From assembly GCF_022483985.1 (NCBI RefSeq), contig NZ_JAKVME010000002.1, positions 466,001 to 530,000 on the forward strand: a stretch of DNA of 64,000 bases. Reading direction: 5' to 3'. The notes under the pieces are model-generated. The model searched no databases, was not told the origin of the DNA, and worked only from the letters and a program-made list of their open reading frames with translations. Source of the DNA: Acetobacter sp. (GTDB lineage: Bacteria > Pseudomonadota > Alphaproteobacteria > Acetobacterales > Acetobacteraceae). Positions 46,795 through 54,279 of this stretch are shown one piece after another (the first letter of the stretch is position 1; each line of letters opens with the position of its first letter). The translations under genes and the position numbers were made by a program.

Positions 46795-47880
46795 ATGAAG
46801 GTTTTCGTGCATCTTGCGAGAGGATTCGGCGACGAAACGTGGGGAGAGCGCTGGCGGTCGGGCAAGCTGCTGGGTCTGAACGAGGAACATGCCTACGGCT
46901 ATGATCACGCGGCATCTGCCGACGTGCAGGTCGTTTATGCCTCAGACGCTCCCGAGACCCGGTTTCAGAAACTGATCCGCTATGCCGGGCGCGCCGTGCT
47001 CGGGTTCGATGTCGTCCATGCTTGGCGGAATCGCGAGAAACTTCTGGAAGCCGATGTCGTGTGGACTCATACGGAGTCCCAGACGCTGGGCGTGCTGTTG
47101 CTTTTCCGTCTGACGCGGGGGGGTGTTCCGAAGCTACTCGGCCAGACCGTCTGGCTGGTGGATCGGTGGGCAAAGCAGCCGTGGCCGCGTCGGCTGCTCT
47201 ACCGTTTTCTGCTGCATCGGCTGGATGTGCTCACGACGCATTCTGTTCTGAACTGTGCGGATGCCCGTGAGTTGTTTCCATGGGTGCGTGTGGAGCAGCT
47301 CCGCTTCGGAATCAGGGCGGATGGCATGCGACCGGCACGGGGACCGCATGACAACGGTTCGATGAAAGTCCTTTCGCTCGGCAATGACGAACATCGTGAC
47401 TGGCCGACGCTCTGCGCGGCCATGTCGTCTGTACCGGACGCGACGTTGCGCATTGCCAGCAGCACGAAGGCGGCCGCGAAGGCGGCGAAAGGTCACCGCA
47501 CTATCGAGGTCATGAAAATCCGGGACAACGCCACGTTGTTCGCGGCCTATGAGCAGGCGGACGTCGTGGTGGTGCCGTTGGGCGAGAACCGTCACGCTTC
47601 GGGGATCACGGTGATTCTGGAAGCGGTCTATTTCGGCGTGCCGGTCATCGCCACCGACTGCGGTGGCCTGACGGACTATCTTGGGCATGACGCGGTTCTC
47701 TACGTGTCGCCGGGTGATCCTCTGGCGCTTGCCGCCGCGATTCGCTCAGTCAGGGAGAATCCGGAAGCCGCGAGACAACGTGTCGAGAAAGCGCAGGAGC
47801 GGATGAGGACGACGCTGAGTTCTGTCGCCTACGCACAGAGACATGTCGCCCTGTCCCGGGAGCTTTGCGGGCTGGCCTGA
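46795..47880 (+). CDS. Family 4-like glycosyltransferase
   Basis: A GT-B fold glycosyltransferase of about 361 residues. The C-terminal nucleotide-sugar domain includes VVVVPLGENRHASGITVILEAVYFGVPVIATDCGGL, with the usual Glu in a short E-A-x-x-x-G-x-P-V motif. The N-terminal half is family-specific (GDETWGERWRSGKLLG). ATG at 46795 has GAGGAG eight bases upstream; an in-frame ATG at 46762 is less likely. It follows the amino-sugar operon after about 200 bp, so a role in the same surface glycan is plausible. Confidence 0.88.
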   Translation: MKVFVHLARGFGDETWGERWRSGKLLGLNEEHAYGYDHAASADVQVVYASDAPETRFQKLIRYAGRAVLGFDVVHAWRNREKLLEADVVWTHTESQTLGVLLLFRLTRGGVPKLLGQTVWLVDRWAKQPWPRRLLYRFLLHRLDVLTTHSVLNCADARELFPWVRVEQLRFGIRADGMRPARGPHDNGSMKVLSLGNDEHRDWPTLCAAMSSVPDATLRIASSTKAAAKAAKGHRTIEVMKIRDNATLFAAYEQADVVVVPLGENRHASGITVILEAVYFGVPVIATDCGGLTDYLGHDAVLYVSPGDPLALAAAIRSVRENPEAARQRVEKAQERMRTTLSSVAYAQRHVALSRELCGLA

Positions 47881-47885
47881 CGATC

Positions 47886-48140
47886 TCAGCCTTCGTCCTT
47901 CTTGCGAATCGTCAGGATGTAGTGGTCTCCCTCTTTCTCTTCCTCGGTCGAGAGAATCGTATGTCCGAGCGACAGGGTGGAGCGGCTGACGTTTTTCAGC
48001 GGTTCTTCGCCACGAAGCGTCACGCGCAGGAGGCTGCCGGCGGGCAGTCCGTCCAGGGCAAGTCGGGTTCGCACGAACGTCATGGGGCAGGTCTCGCTGG
48101 TGATATCCAGAAGGAGGGGAGGGGCATCGGGCTCTTTCAT
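47886..48140 (-). CDS. TusA/SirA-like sulfurtransferase family protein
   Basis: An 84-residue protein with the small alpha/beta fold of TusA. The characteristic Cys-Pro is in LDITSETCPMTFVRTRLAL, where the cysteine would carry a persulfide. It is convergent with the glycosyltransferase gene, with 5 bp between the stops. Whether it acts in tRNA thiolation or another sulfur relay is not shown. Confidence 0.88.
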   Translation of the reverse strand: MKEPDAPPLLLDITSETCPMTFVRTRLALDGLPAGSLLRVTLRGEEPLKNVSRSTLSLGHTILSTEEEKEGDHYILTIRKKDEG

Positions 48141-48295
48141 GGCGTTCTATGTGGCCGCAGGAGCGGGTGGCTTCAAGTTCCACGGAATTATGTGGTAAAT
48201 ACCGAACAAAGCGCGGGCCGTGAGTGGACAAACCGCGTGGAAATCAGCTAGGCGAGGCATATGGTTGCGCATACACAGGCAGCAGGACGTATGCC

Positions 48296-48829
48296 GTGAG
48301 TCCGGCTTCTACCCCCTCTCCGTTCCGTCAGGGCTCCAAGGCCAAGACAGAAGATTTGTCCGATTCCCGCATCGCACGCCTATGCGTGGAGCGTGGACTC
48401 AAGATGACCGGCCAGCGCCGCGTGATTGCCCGTGTCCTTTCGGATGCGGAAGATCATCCCGACGTGGAAGAGCTGTATCGCCGGGCGTCAGAGCTGGACC
48501 CCAAGATTTCCGTGGCGACGGTTTACCGCACCGTTCGGCTGCTTGAGGAAAAAGGTATCCTCGAACGCCGGGATTTCGGCGGCGGTCGCGCCCGTTACGA
48601 GGCGACCGAGCATGGTCGTCATTATCATCTTATCGACGTGGAAACCGGCAAGGTTCTCGAGTTCGAGGATGAAGAGCATGAGGCGCTGATGCGTCAGATT
48701 GCCAACCGTCTCGGATTTGAGCTGATATCCATGCGGCTTGAGCTGTTCGGTCGCCGTTTGCCGACCCCGGAGGCGGCAAAGACGGAGCGTCCGAAAGCGA
48801 CAAGGAAAGCGCGGAGTGCCGGTAAATGA
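48296..48829 (+). CDS. fur: Fur family transcriptional regulator
   Basis: A metal-responsive repressor of about 177 residues. The winged helix includes DHPDVEELYRRASELDPKISVATVYRTVRLLEEKGILERR. The metal region is HGRHYHLIDVETGKVLEFEDEEHEAL, with His and Glu ligands but without the CxxC pairs that hold structural zinc in many Fur proteins. The group includes alphaproteobacterial Fur/Mur, which may sense manganese as well as iron. GTG at 48296 with AGGA upstream is preferred over an in-frame start at 48224. It overlaps olsB by four bases. Confidence 0.9.
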   Translation: MSPASTPSPFRQGSKAKTEDLSDSRIARLCVERGLKMTGQRRVIARVLSDAEDHPDVEELYRRASELDPKISVATVYRTVRLLEEKGILERRDFGGGRARYEATEHGRHYHLIDVETGKVLEFEDEEHEALMRQIANRLGFELISMRLELFGRRLPTPEAAKTERPKATRKARSAGK

Positions 48830-49674
48830 GCGCTGAAATTCCGCAAGGCCGCGGTCTCTCCGCTCTCGATCTGGATCGCGATGGCTTTCACGAACTGCGT
48901 GGCGGCAATCTCGGTGTCCGGATCGCAGCCACTCCGGAAGAGATCGAGGCCGCGCAGGCGCTCCGCTATCGCGTGTTTTTCGAGGAAATGGGAGCGCAGC
49001 CTGACGAGCGCGCCTTCCGCCTGAAGCGTGATATCGATGAATTTGACGAATATGCCGATCATCTTCTGGTGATTGATCATGCGGTTTCTTCCGGAGCCGC
49101 AGGCGTTGTCGGCACCTACCGCCTCATGCAGGGCGACAGGGCGTCAAAGCTCGGTCGTTTCTACAGCGAGAGCGAATTCGATATTGCGCCGCTGAAGAAA
49201 TTTCCCGGTCGTCTGCTGGAAGTCGGACGCTCGTGCATCGACATCAATTATCGTGGCCGTGCCGCCATGCAGCTTCTGTGGCGCGGGATCGCCTCCTACA
49301 TCTTTCTGCACAAGATCGACGTGCTGTTTGGTTGCGCCAGTCTGCCGGGAACCAATCCCGAAGAGCTGAGCGAAGAGCTGACCTATCTTTACCACAATCA
49401 TCTCGCGCCTCCGGCGCTGCGGGTGAAGGCTCTTCCCGACCGTCGCGTGGAAATGCTGCGGCAGGATCCGCTGACCATCGACCGCCGCCGGGCGCTCACC
49501 CGTCTGCCGCCTCTGATCAAGGGCTATCTGCGGCTCGGCGGATATGTTGGTGACGGCGCGGTGGTTGATCCGCAGTTCGGCACCACCGATGTCGCCGTTC
49601 TCGTGAAAAGCGAGCTGATGACCGACAAATACTATCGCCACTATGAGCGCCGGCTGCGTGACGCCCTCGACTGA
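48826..49674 (+). CDS. olsB: L-ornithine N-alpha-acyltransferase (OlsB type)
   Basis: A 282-residue GNAT-like acyltransferase that adds a 3-hydroxyacyl chain to ornithine, giving lyso-ornithine lipid. Recognisable segments are QALRYRVFFEEMG, EVGRSCIDINYRGRAAMQLLW and GCASLPGTNP. Ornithine lipids are known in acetic acid bacteria. The second enzyme, OlsA, is not here. ATGA overlap with fur indicates coupling. Confidence 0.85.
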   Translation: MSAEIPQGRGLSALDLDRDGFHELRGGNLGVRIAATPEEIEAAQALRYRVFFEEMGAQPDERAFRLKRDIDEFDEYADHLLVIDHAVSSGAAGVVGTYRLMQGDRASKLGRFYSESEFDIAPLKKFPGRLLEVGRSCIDINYRGRAAMQLLWRGIASYIFLHKIDVLFGCASLPGTNPEELSEELTYLYHNHLAPPALRVKALPDRRVEMLRQDPLTIDRRRALTRLPPLIKGYLRLGGYVGDGAVVDPQFGTTDVAVLVKSELMTDKYYRHYERRLRDALD

Positions 49675-49713
49675 GGGTTGTCCGATCCGGCCATTGGTCC
49701 GGTCGCTGGCCCG

Positions 49714-51309
49714 ATGAGTTCTCCTGACCGCAGGACGACAGGCCCGTTCAGACGGATTGGTCTTGTTCTGCGTGGAATGGGGTGGCCACTTCTTGCCGGA
49801 GGGCTGGCGGCTCTCGCGTTTCCGCCTCTGCCTCTTCTCCCGCTTCTGCCGTTTGCGTTTCTGGTGCTCATGCGGGCGATTGATCGCGCCCCGACTACCC
49901 TGCGGGCGGCGCTGGCCGGTTTCGCCTTCGGATTCGGCGTGCATGCGGTCGGCCTCTACTGGCTCATCAACGCCATCCTGATCCGCGCCAGCGAGTTCTG
50001 GTGGTTTGTCCCGTTTCCCTCTCTGGGCTGCGCGCTCATTCTCGCGCCTTTCGCGGCAGTCCCGGCGGCGGTGTGTCGTTGCGTTCCTGCGGGATGGCGT
50101 CGCTGCGTGCTGTTCGCGGCGGTCTGGACGCTCTGCGACATGGGCCGTCAGTTTCTGTTCAGCGGTTTTACATGGAATCCGCTCGGCAGTGACTGGGCCA
50201 TTCACGGGCTCGTCGGCGATATCATGATCCAGCCCGCCGCATGGCTCGGAGTGGACGGGCTGACGCTTGTGACTGTCATTCTCGCGCTGACCATGCCCTT
50301 GGGACGACGGGCGCTCATGGCTGGCGCTTTCGTCGTCATGCTCTGGGCAGGGGCTGGTGCGTTGCGTTTTTATGGCCTGGCGTCTCAGGCTGATGTCGCC
50401 GCCGCCGGTCCGACCGCGCCTGTTGTCGCGCTGGTGCAGGGGAATGTGCCGGAACAGGAAAAAATCAGCCGTCTGGATATGCAGAAGGTCTTTGAACGCT
50501 ATCTGGCGCTCACTCATCGTGGTGTGACCGGGGCGCTTGAAGAGAGCGGCCGGACGCAGGGCGCGGCGCGTCCGGTCGTCTATGTCTGGCCGGAAACGGC
50601 CTTTCCCGGCGTTCTGGACGAGGATGCGCAGGCCCGGTCCATGATCGTCCGGACGGCGGAGGGAGCCAGTGCGGGAATTGTCGGCACGCTCAGGATCGGG
50701 CCAGACCAGCACTGGCGCAATTCAGTCGTGGGGCTTGATGAAACGGGAGAAGTCGCGGCGGTCTACGACAAGGCGACCCTTGTGCCGTTCGGTGAATATC
50801 AGCCGCGTTTCCTGCCGTTGCAGGTGGTGCCCGGCGGCGGCATGACACCCGGTCCCGGCCCGCGAAGCTGGCATCTGCCGGGTCTTGAGGCCGCAGGACC
50901 ACTGGTCTGTTACGAAGTGATTTTCTCGGGGCATGTTGTCGATCGTCATGACCGACCCGGCTGGCTGGTCAACGTCACCAATGACGCCTGGTACGGCAAC
51001 AGCGCCGGTCCCCGGCAGCATCTGGCCGCTGTCAGGTTGCGGGCCGTGGAGGAAGGGCTGCCGGTGGCGCGCGCCGCCAATACAGGCGTGTCGATCGTCT
51101 ATGACGCTCGGGGGCATGATCTCGGCAGGCTGGAATGGGGGATCGAAGGCGTTCTGGTCAGGACCATGCCACCTGCGCTGCCGCCCACGATATTCTCGCG
51201 GTTCGGGCAGAAAATCCCTGTCGCCCTGTGCCTGCTGGCCGCACTGCTCGCACTGTTTCCATCACGGTTTCCATCACGTTCGGGTTGGCGGGTGCGGTCT
51301 GGTCGTTAA
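49714..51309 (+). CDS. lnt: Apolipoprotein N-acyltransferase
   Basis: Lnt adds the third acyl chain to lipoproteins at the inner membrane. An N-terminal membrane region of about six segments is followed by a nitrilase-fold domain. The catalytic triad is Glu in WPETAFPG, Lys in YDKATLVPFGEYQP and Cys in VCYEVIFSG. I chose ATG at 49714; an in-frame TTG at 49678, three bases after olsB, would add 12 residues but its GAGG is too close. The length is about 531 residues. Confidence 0.94.
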   Translation: MSSPDRRTTGPFRRIGLVLRGMGWPLLAGGLAALAFPPLPLLPLLPFAFLVLMRAIDRAPTTLRAALAGFAFGFGVHAVGLYWLINAILIRASEFWWFVPFPSLGCALILAPFAAVPAAVCRCVPAGWRRCVLFAAVWTLCDMGRQFLFSGFTWNPLGSDWAIHGLVGDIMIQPAAWLGVDGLTLVTVILALTMPLGRRALMAGAFVVMLWAGAGALRFYGLASQADVAAAGPTAPVVALVQGNVPEQEKISRLDMQKVFERYLALTHRGVTGALEESGRTQGAARPVVYVWPETAFPGVLDEDAQARSMIVRTAEGASAGIVGTLRIGPDQHWRNSVVGLDETGEVAAVYDKATLVPFGEYQPRFLPLQVVPGGGMTPGPGPRSWHLPGLEAAGPLVCYEVIFSGHVVDRHDRPGWLVNVTNDAWYGNSAGPRQHLAAVRLRAVEEGLPVARAANTGVSIVYDARGHDLGRLEWGIEGVLVRTMPPALPPTIFSRFGQKIPVALCLLAALLALFPSRFPSRSGWRVRSGR

Positions 51310-51390
51310 TCAAGGTTAACAAATTCATCTTCTGGTTGTATGTTTACCCTCTTCTAACCCTTAGGTGGGGGTGTTTCGGAGAACGAGGTT

Positions 51391-51876
51391 ATGGCGGCAA
51401 CAGAAGATGGTGGGACGCGGGTCAGTGACCTTGATGCCCATGTGGGAGCGCGCATCCGCCTGCGTCGCACCATGCTCGGGATGTCGCAGGAAAAGCTGGG
51501 CGAGGCGATCAGCCTGACATTCCAGCAGATTCAGAAATATGAACGTGGCACCAACCGGGTCAGCGCTTCTCGCCTGTTCGAGATCGCCAGAGTGCTCGAT
51601 GTGCCGATCGGATTTTTCTACGACGATATGCCGCTGGCGCCAGCGGCAGCTTCTCCCGAGACCACGCAGTCCGCGCCAGTGATGGGGTTTGCAGAAGCGC
51701 AGCAGGGCTTTGGTGGCCCCCCAATGCCGGGAACGCCGTCTCAGGTCGCGGTCGATGCGGCGGTGTTGTCCCGTCGCGAAACGCTGGAACTTGTCCGCGC
51801 CTATTATCGTATTCCCGACGCAGGGGTGAGAAAGCGTGTGCTGGATCTGATCCGCTCAATGGCGCCGTCTGACTGA
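51391..51876 (+). CDS. XRE family transcriptional regulator (PraR-like)
   Basis: A 161-residue protein with an N-terminal helix-turn-helix (VGARIRLRRTMLGMSQEKLGEAISLTFQQIQKYERGTNRVSASRL). The C-terminus is a short conserved helix that ends LVRAYYRIPDAGVRKRVLDLIRSM. This is the common alphaproteobacterial type found next to lnt. The linker is rich in Pro, Ala and Gly. metK, which often follows, is absent. Confidence 0.9.
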   Translation: MAATEDGGTRVSDLDAHVGARIRLRRTMLGMSQEKLGEAISLTFQQIQKYERGTNRVSASRLFEIARVLDVPIGFFYDDMPLAPAAASPETTQSAPVMGFAEAQQGFGGPPMPGTPSQVAVDAAVLSRRETLELVRAYYRIPDAGVRKRVLDLIRSMAPSD

Positions 51877-51951
51877 CTGGTCCATCAGGCCCGACAGGCT
51901 CACGCGTCCCCGGCGGACAGGCTTTTCCTGTTCGGGTGGGGAATGTGTCGT

Positions 51952-52359
51952 TTACGGATGCGGAGGCGGCGGAATGGGGGCCCAGTGTGTCGGGCGACCG
52001 TGGGGAGCCAGCCGCCAGCGCCTGTCCTGTGCGTCCCAGCGATCCAGCCAGATATAGTCGCCACGACCTTCGATATACAGGAACAGCAGGACAGCGCTTC
52101 CATCGTGCGGCACCGAACTGATGGGACGCCAGATTGTGGCGACGAACGCTTCCAGTCCCAGTTGCATCCGTGTGCGGTAGTGGGTCTGGGCCTTGGGGTC
52201 GAGATCACTCCAGGCGGCCCCGCAATAGTCGTAATAGGCTTCGGACGCGGCTTCGAGCTGCTCCCGATCAATCATGCGGGTCGCTTTGGGGCGAGGGGCG
52301 GACGTTCCGGAAGGTGTAGGCCTCTTGGCCGGAGCGTTGGGCGGGGGCGAACGGTTCAA
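51952..52359 (-). CDS. DUF551-like protein
   Basis: A 135-residue protein with a basic, proline-rich N-terminus (about residues 1-28). A helical part follows (DREQLEAASEAYYDYCGAAW). The C-terminal domain has the pattern WRPISSVPHDGSAVLLFLY and PTHWAPIPPPP. The Trp-Pro, HDG and THW-x-P elements resemble DUF551 domains, often found in phage-related genes. It stands alone on the minus strand between two plus-strand genes. The function is unknown. Confidence 0.7.
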   Translation of the reverse strand: MNRSPPPNAPAKRPTPSGTSAPRPKATRMIDREQLEAASEAYYDYCGAAWSDLDPKAQTHYRTRMQLGLEAFVATIWRPISSVPHDGSAVLLFLYIEGRGDYIWLDRWDAQDRRWRLAPHGRPTHWAPIPPPPHP

Positions 52360-52558
52360 GTGCTGACCATGTCTGAGAATGATGGAACAATAAGGGCGGA
52401 GATGGCATGTTAGTTCAAGAGCAGATGTCTCCGATTGCAGATTAATCCTCGTTGCGGGAACGCTGGCCGGGGTTTACCAGATATCCAATGGCGAAGTTTC
52501 CTGCCCCTGTCCGGTGGTGCGCAGGAACTCGACGCGGCAGAATAAATGAGGAGCCACA

Positions 52559-53122
52559 ATGGCAGGTAGCGTGAACAAGGTCATTCTGGTTGGAAATCTC
52601 GGTAAGGATCCGGAAGTCCGGACCAGCCAGAACGGGCAGAAAATCGTCTCGCTTTCAGTGGCTACGAGCGACACATGGAATGACCGCGCCTCTGGCGAGC
52701 GCCGTGAGCGCACGGAATGGCATCGTGTCGTCGTGTTCAATGAACGGCTGGCGGATGTCGCGGAGCGGTTCCTGAGAAAGGGCCGGAAGGTCTATCTCGA
52801 AGGCGTTCTCCAGACCCGCAAATGGACCGATCAGTCCGGGCAGGAAAAATACACGACCGAGGTTGTGCTTGACCGGTTCCGTGGCGAACTGGTGCTTCTG
52901 GATGGTCGTGGTTTCGGCGAGGGCGATGAAGGCGGTGGTTATGGCGGCGGTTCGGACGCTGGTGGCTACGGCGGTGGCGGTTATGGCGGCGCTTCAGGCG
53001 GCTCATCTGGTCCGCGTCGGGTTGCAGGCGGCGGCGCGGCTCCGCGCGGTGGTGCGCCAGCTTCTCCCGGTGGATGGGATGCGCCGGGTGGCAGCGATCT
53101 GGACGACGAAATCCCGTTCTGA
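52559..53122 (+). CDS. ssb: Single-stranded DNA-binding protein
   Basis: SSB coats single-stranded DNA in replication and repair. The OB-fold covers about residues 1-110 ([17 protein letters not shown] to the end of the fold). A Gly-rich linker (about 120-165) follows. The acidic C-terminal tail ending DLDDEIPF recruits partner proteins. The length of 187 residues is normal. GAGGAG before the ATG is strong. uvrA, a frequent neighbour, is absent. Confidence 0.96.
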   Translation: MAGSVNKVILVGNLGKDPEVRTSQNGQKIVSLSVATSDTWNDRASGERRERTEWHRVVVFNERLADVAERFLRKGRKVYLEGVLQTRKWTDQSGQEKYTTEVVLDRFRGELVLLDGRGFGEGDEGGGYGGGSDAGGYGGGGYGGASGGSSGPRRVAGGGAAPRGGAPASPGGWDAPGGSDLDDEIPF

Positions 53123-53130
53123 GGCCTGAA

Positions 53131-53184
53131 TTCTTTCACATAACTGTTTTGCTGGGAGAAGTCATGCTTCTCCCGGTGAAAGAA
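53131..53184 (+). terminator. Large two-part hairpin after ssb
   Basis: The outer stem TTCTTTCAC (53131-53139) with GTGAAAGAA (53176-53184) encloses an inner stem GGGAGAAG (53154-53161) with CTTCTCCC (53167-53174). Both are perfect. There is no T-run, so it may be a factor-assisted terminator or an mRNA 3'-end stabiliser. Confidence 0.5.
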
Positions 53185-53432
53185 CGGTTCCCGATGGGTT
53201 TCGCTGATACCGGTTTGAGCGTTTGAGATCAGCGCAATACTGAATTTTTCCGGACTGCCGGATTCTATGATGCGATGCGGATAGCCAGTCCGCTGTTTGC
53301 TCTCGGGCTAGCCTCGCCGATCGTCGAGGAAAAGCTGTGGTCTCTTTCTATCGTAGGTCATAGCAGGATGTTTTGTATTCGCTGTGAAGCGCTGCGGGTT
53401 CGGATGCAGGGATGATTCGTGCCGGTGCCTCG

Positions 53433-53462
53433 ACAGGTGATGTCCGAACAGGTGGTGTCCGG
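53433..53462. repeat. 15-bp tandem near-repeat
   Basis: ACAGGTGATGTCCGA (53433-53447) is followed directly by ACAGGTGGTGTCCGG (53448-53462); 13 of 15 bases agree. It immediately precedes the decayed reading frame. Confidence 0.6.
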
Positions 53463-53470
53463 CTGGGGCG

Positions 53471-54010
53471 ATGATTCCAGACAGACCGGATGAGCCTGTC
53501 GCGCTCGAAGTGCTGCTGGATGGTCGCCCGCTGGGATATGCCCTGACATCGTTACGGACCGTCTTGTGATCAAATGGGCATGAGACACAGGGTTTTGCGT
53601 ACGGCCTGCCCCGTGGCGTGACCACGGTTCTCGGTCCGGCCTGCTGTGAAGACGTGCCTGATGGCCTGAACAGGGTTTCCAGAGAGGAATAAGTTTATTC
53701 TCGTGGCAGAGACGGGAAGCTGTCTATTGAGACTTCCGTGCCGTCGGCAGGCGCAGGCGTGTAGCGCCCTGTGATGATGCTGTTCCTCCATAGGACAGCA
53801 TAACCGGAGACACATCTTCTCAGGGAGAGTGTCTTGATCTGTGCCAGTGTGACGCAGAGTGCGGCGATGGCCGAAGTGATCCTTACGTCGGAACAAAGGC
53901 ATCTGGATTTTTGGGAAAGTGTTTCAGAAACCGTCCGATTGCTGTTTTCGACAGGGATGGCGGCAGTTTCCGATGTGCCTTACGGACCCAGGTTGCATTA
54001 TTCAGAGTAA
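53471..54010 (+). pseudogene. Decayed reading frame, possibly a surface-polysaccharide protein remnant
   Basis: One frame reads coding-like sequence across four in-frame stops (first TGA at 53567, then a TAA, a TAG and a TAA). It ends at TAA 54008-54010. The start, MIPDRPDEPVALEVLLDG, then GFAYGLPRGVTTVLG after the first stop, resembles a DG-x-x-x-G...GF-x-x-x-LP pattern I recall from Acetobacteraceae glycosyltransferase-associated proteins. That family link is a weak recollection. The last open part (LICASVTQSAAMAEVILTS) is unassigned. A true intergenic origin is possible. Confidence 0.35.
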
Positions 54011-54019
54011 AGGCAAGAA

Positions 54020-54059
54020 AATAAAATGTCTATATTCCTAGGAATATAGACATTTTATT
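54020..54059. repeat. Perfect 40-bp palindrome
   Basis: Twenty bases from 54020 are followed by their exact reverse complement to 54059, with no spacer; the centre is CCTAGG. GC content is about 20 percent, far below the surroundings. A further pair, CAGAGT (54003-54008) and ACTCTG (54061-54066), flanks it asymmetrically. It ends 220 bp before aldF. It could be an operator, a transposon or phage remnant, or a processing hairpin. Confidence 0.85.
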
Positions 54060-54279
54060 CACTCTGACGCGCTTTAATACGGTCTCTGCACCATGCGAAT
54101 AGTAAAAATTCCGCCATGACATAGATCATATACCTCTTTTGAGGTTCCCCCTTCCGATTTATGCGTTTATTAAAAAGTGGCGCAGAGTGACACAAATACC
54201 CCGCCAGAATCCTGAGATGGGCGCGTGTCGCTTTCCATGGTGTGAAGGACGGTCGGTTTTCCGGCAGTGAGGGTTGAGA

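Larger units (their letters stand above)
53123..54279. other. 1.16-kb gene-poor region between ssb and aldF
   Basis: No intact gene is visible. The left edge holds the ssb hairpin, then a 15-bp tandem near-repeat (53433-53462). A degraded reading frame (53471-54010) follows, then a perfect 40-bp AT-rich palindrome (54020-54059). The last 220 bp lead to aldF. The mixture of decayed coding sequence and symmetric AT-rich DNA looks like the scar of a lost accessory gene or mobile element. Confidence 0.5.

Noticed and set aside
49144..50712. A 522-codon minus-strand frame opposite olsB and lnt
   Set aside because: It overlaps two certain genes and has an unnatural composition.
52921..53060. Short Gly-codon repeats in ssb
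   Set aside because: These are the normal flexible linker of SSB, not a separate repeat element.
53275..53415. A 46-codon plus-strand frame in the ssb-aldF gap
   Set aside because: No ribosome site and no similarity I can recognise; too short to support.
53570..53902. A 110-codon minus-strand frame in the ssb-aldF gap
   Set aside because: His/Arg/Cys-rich with no ribosome site; the plus strand shows a better coding-like frame.
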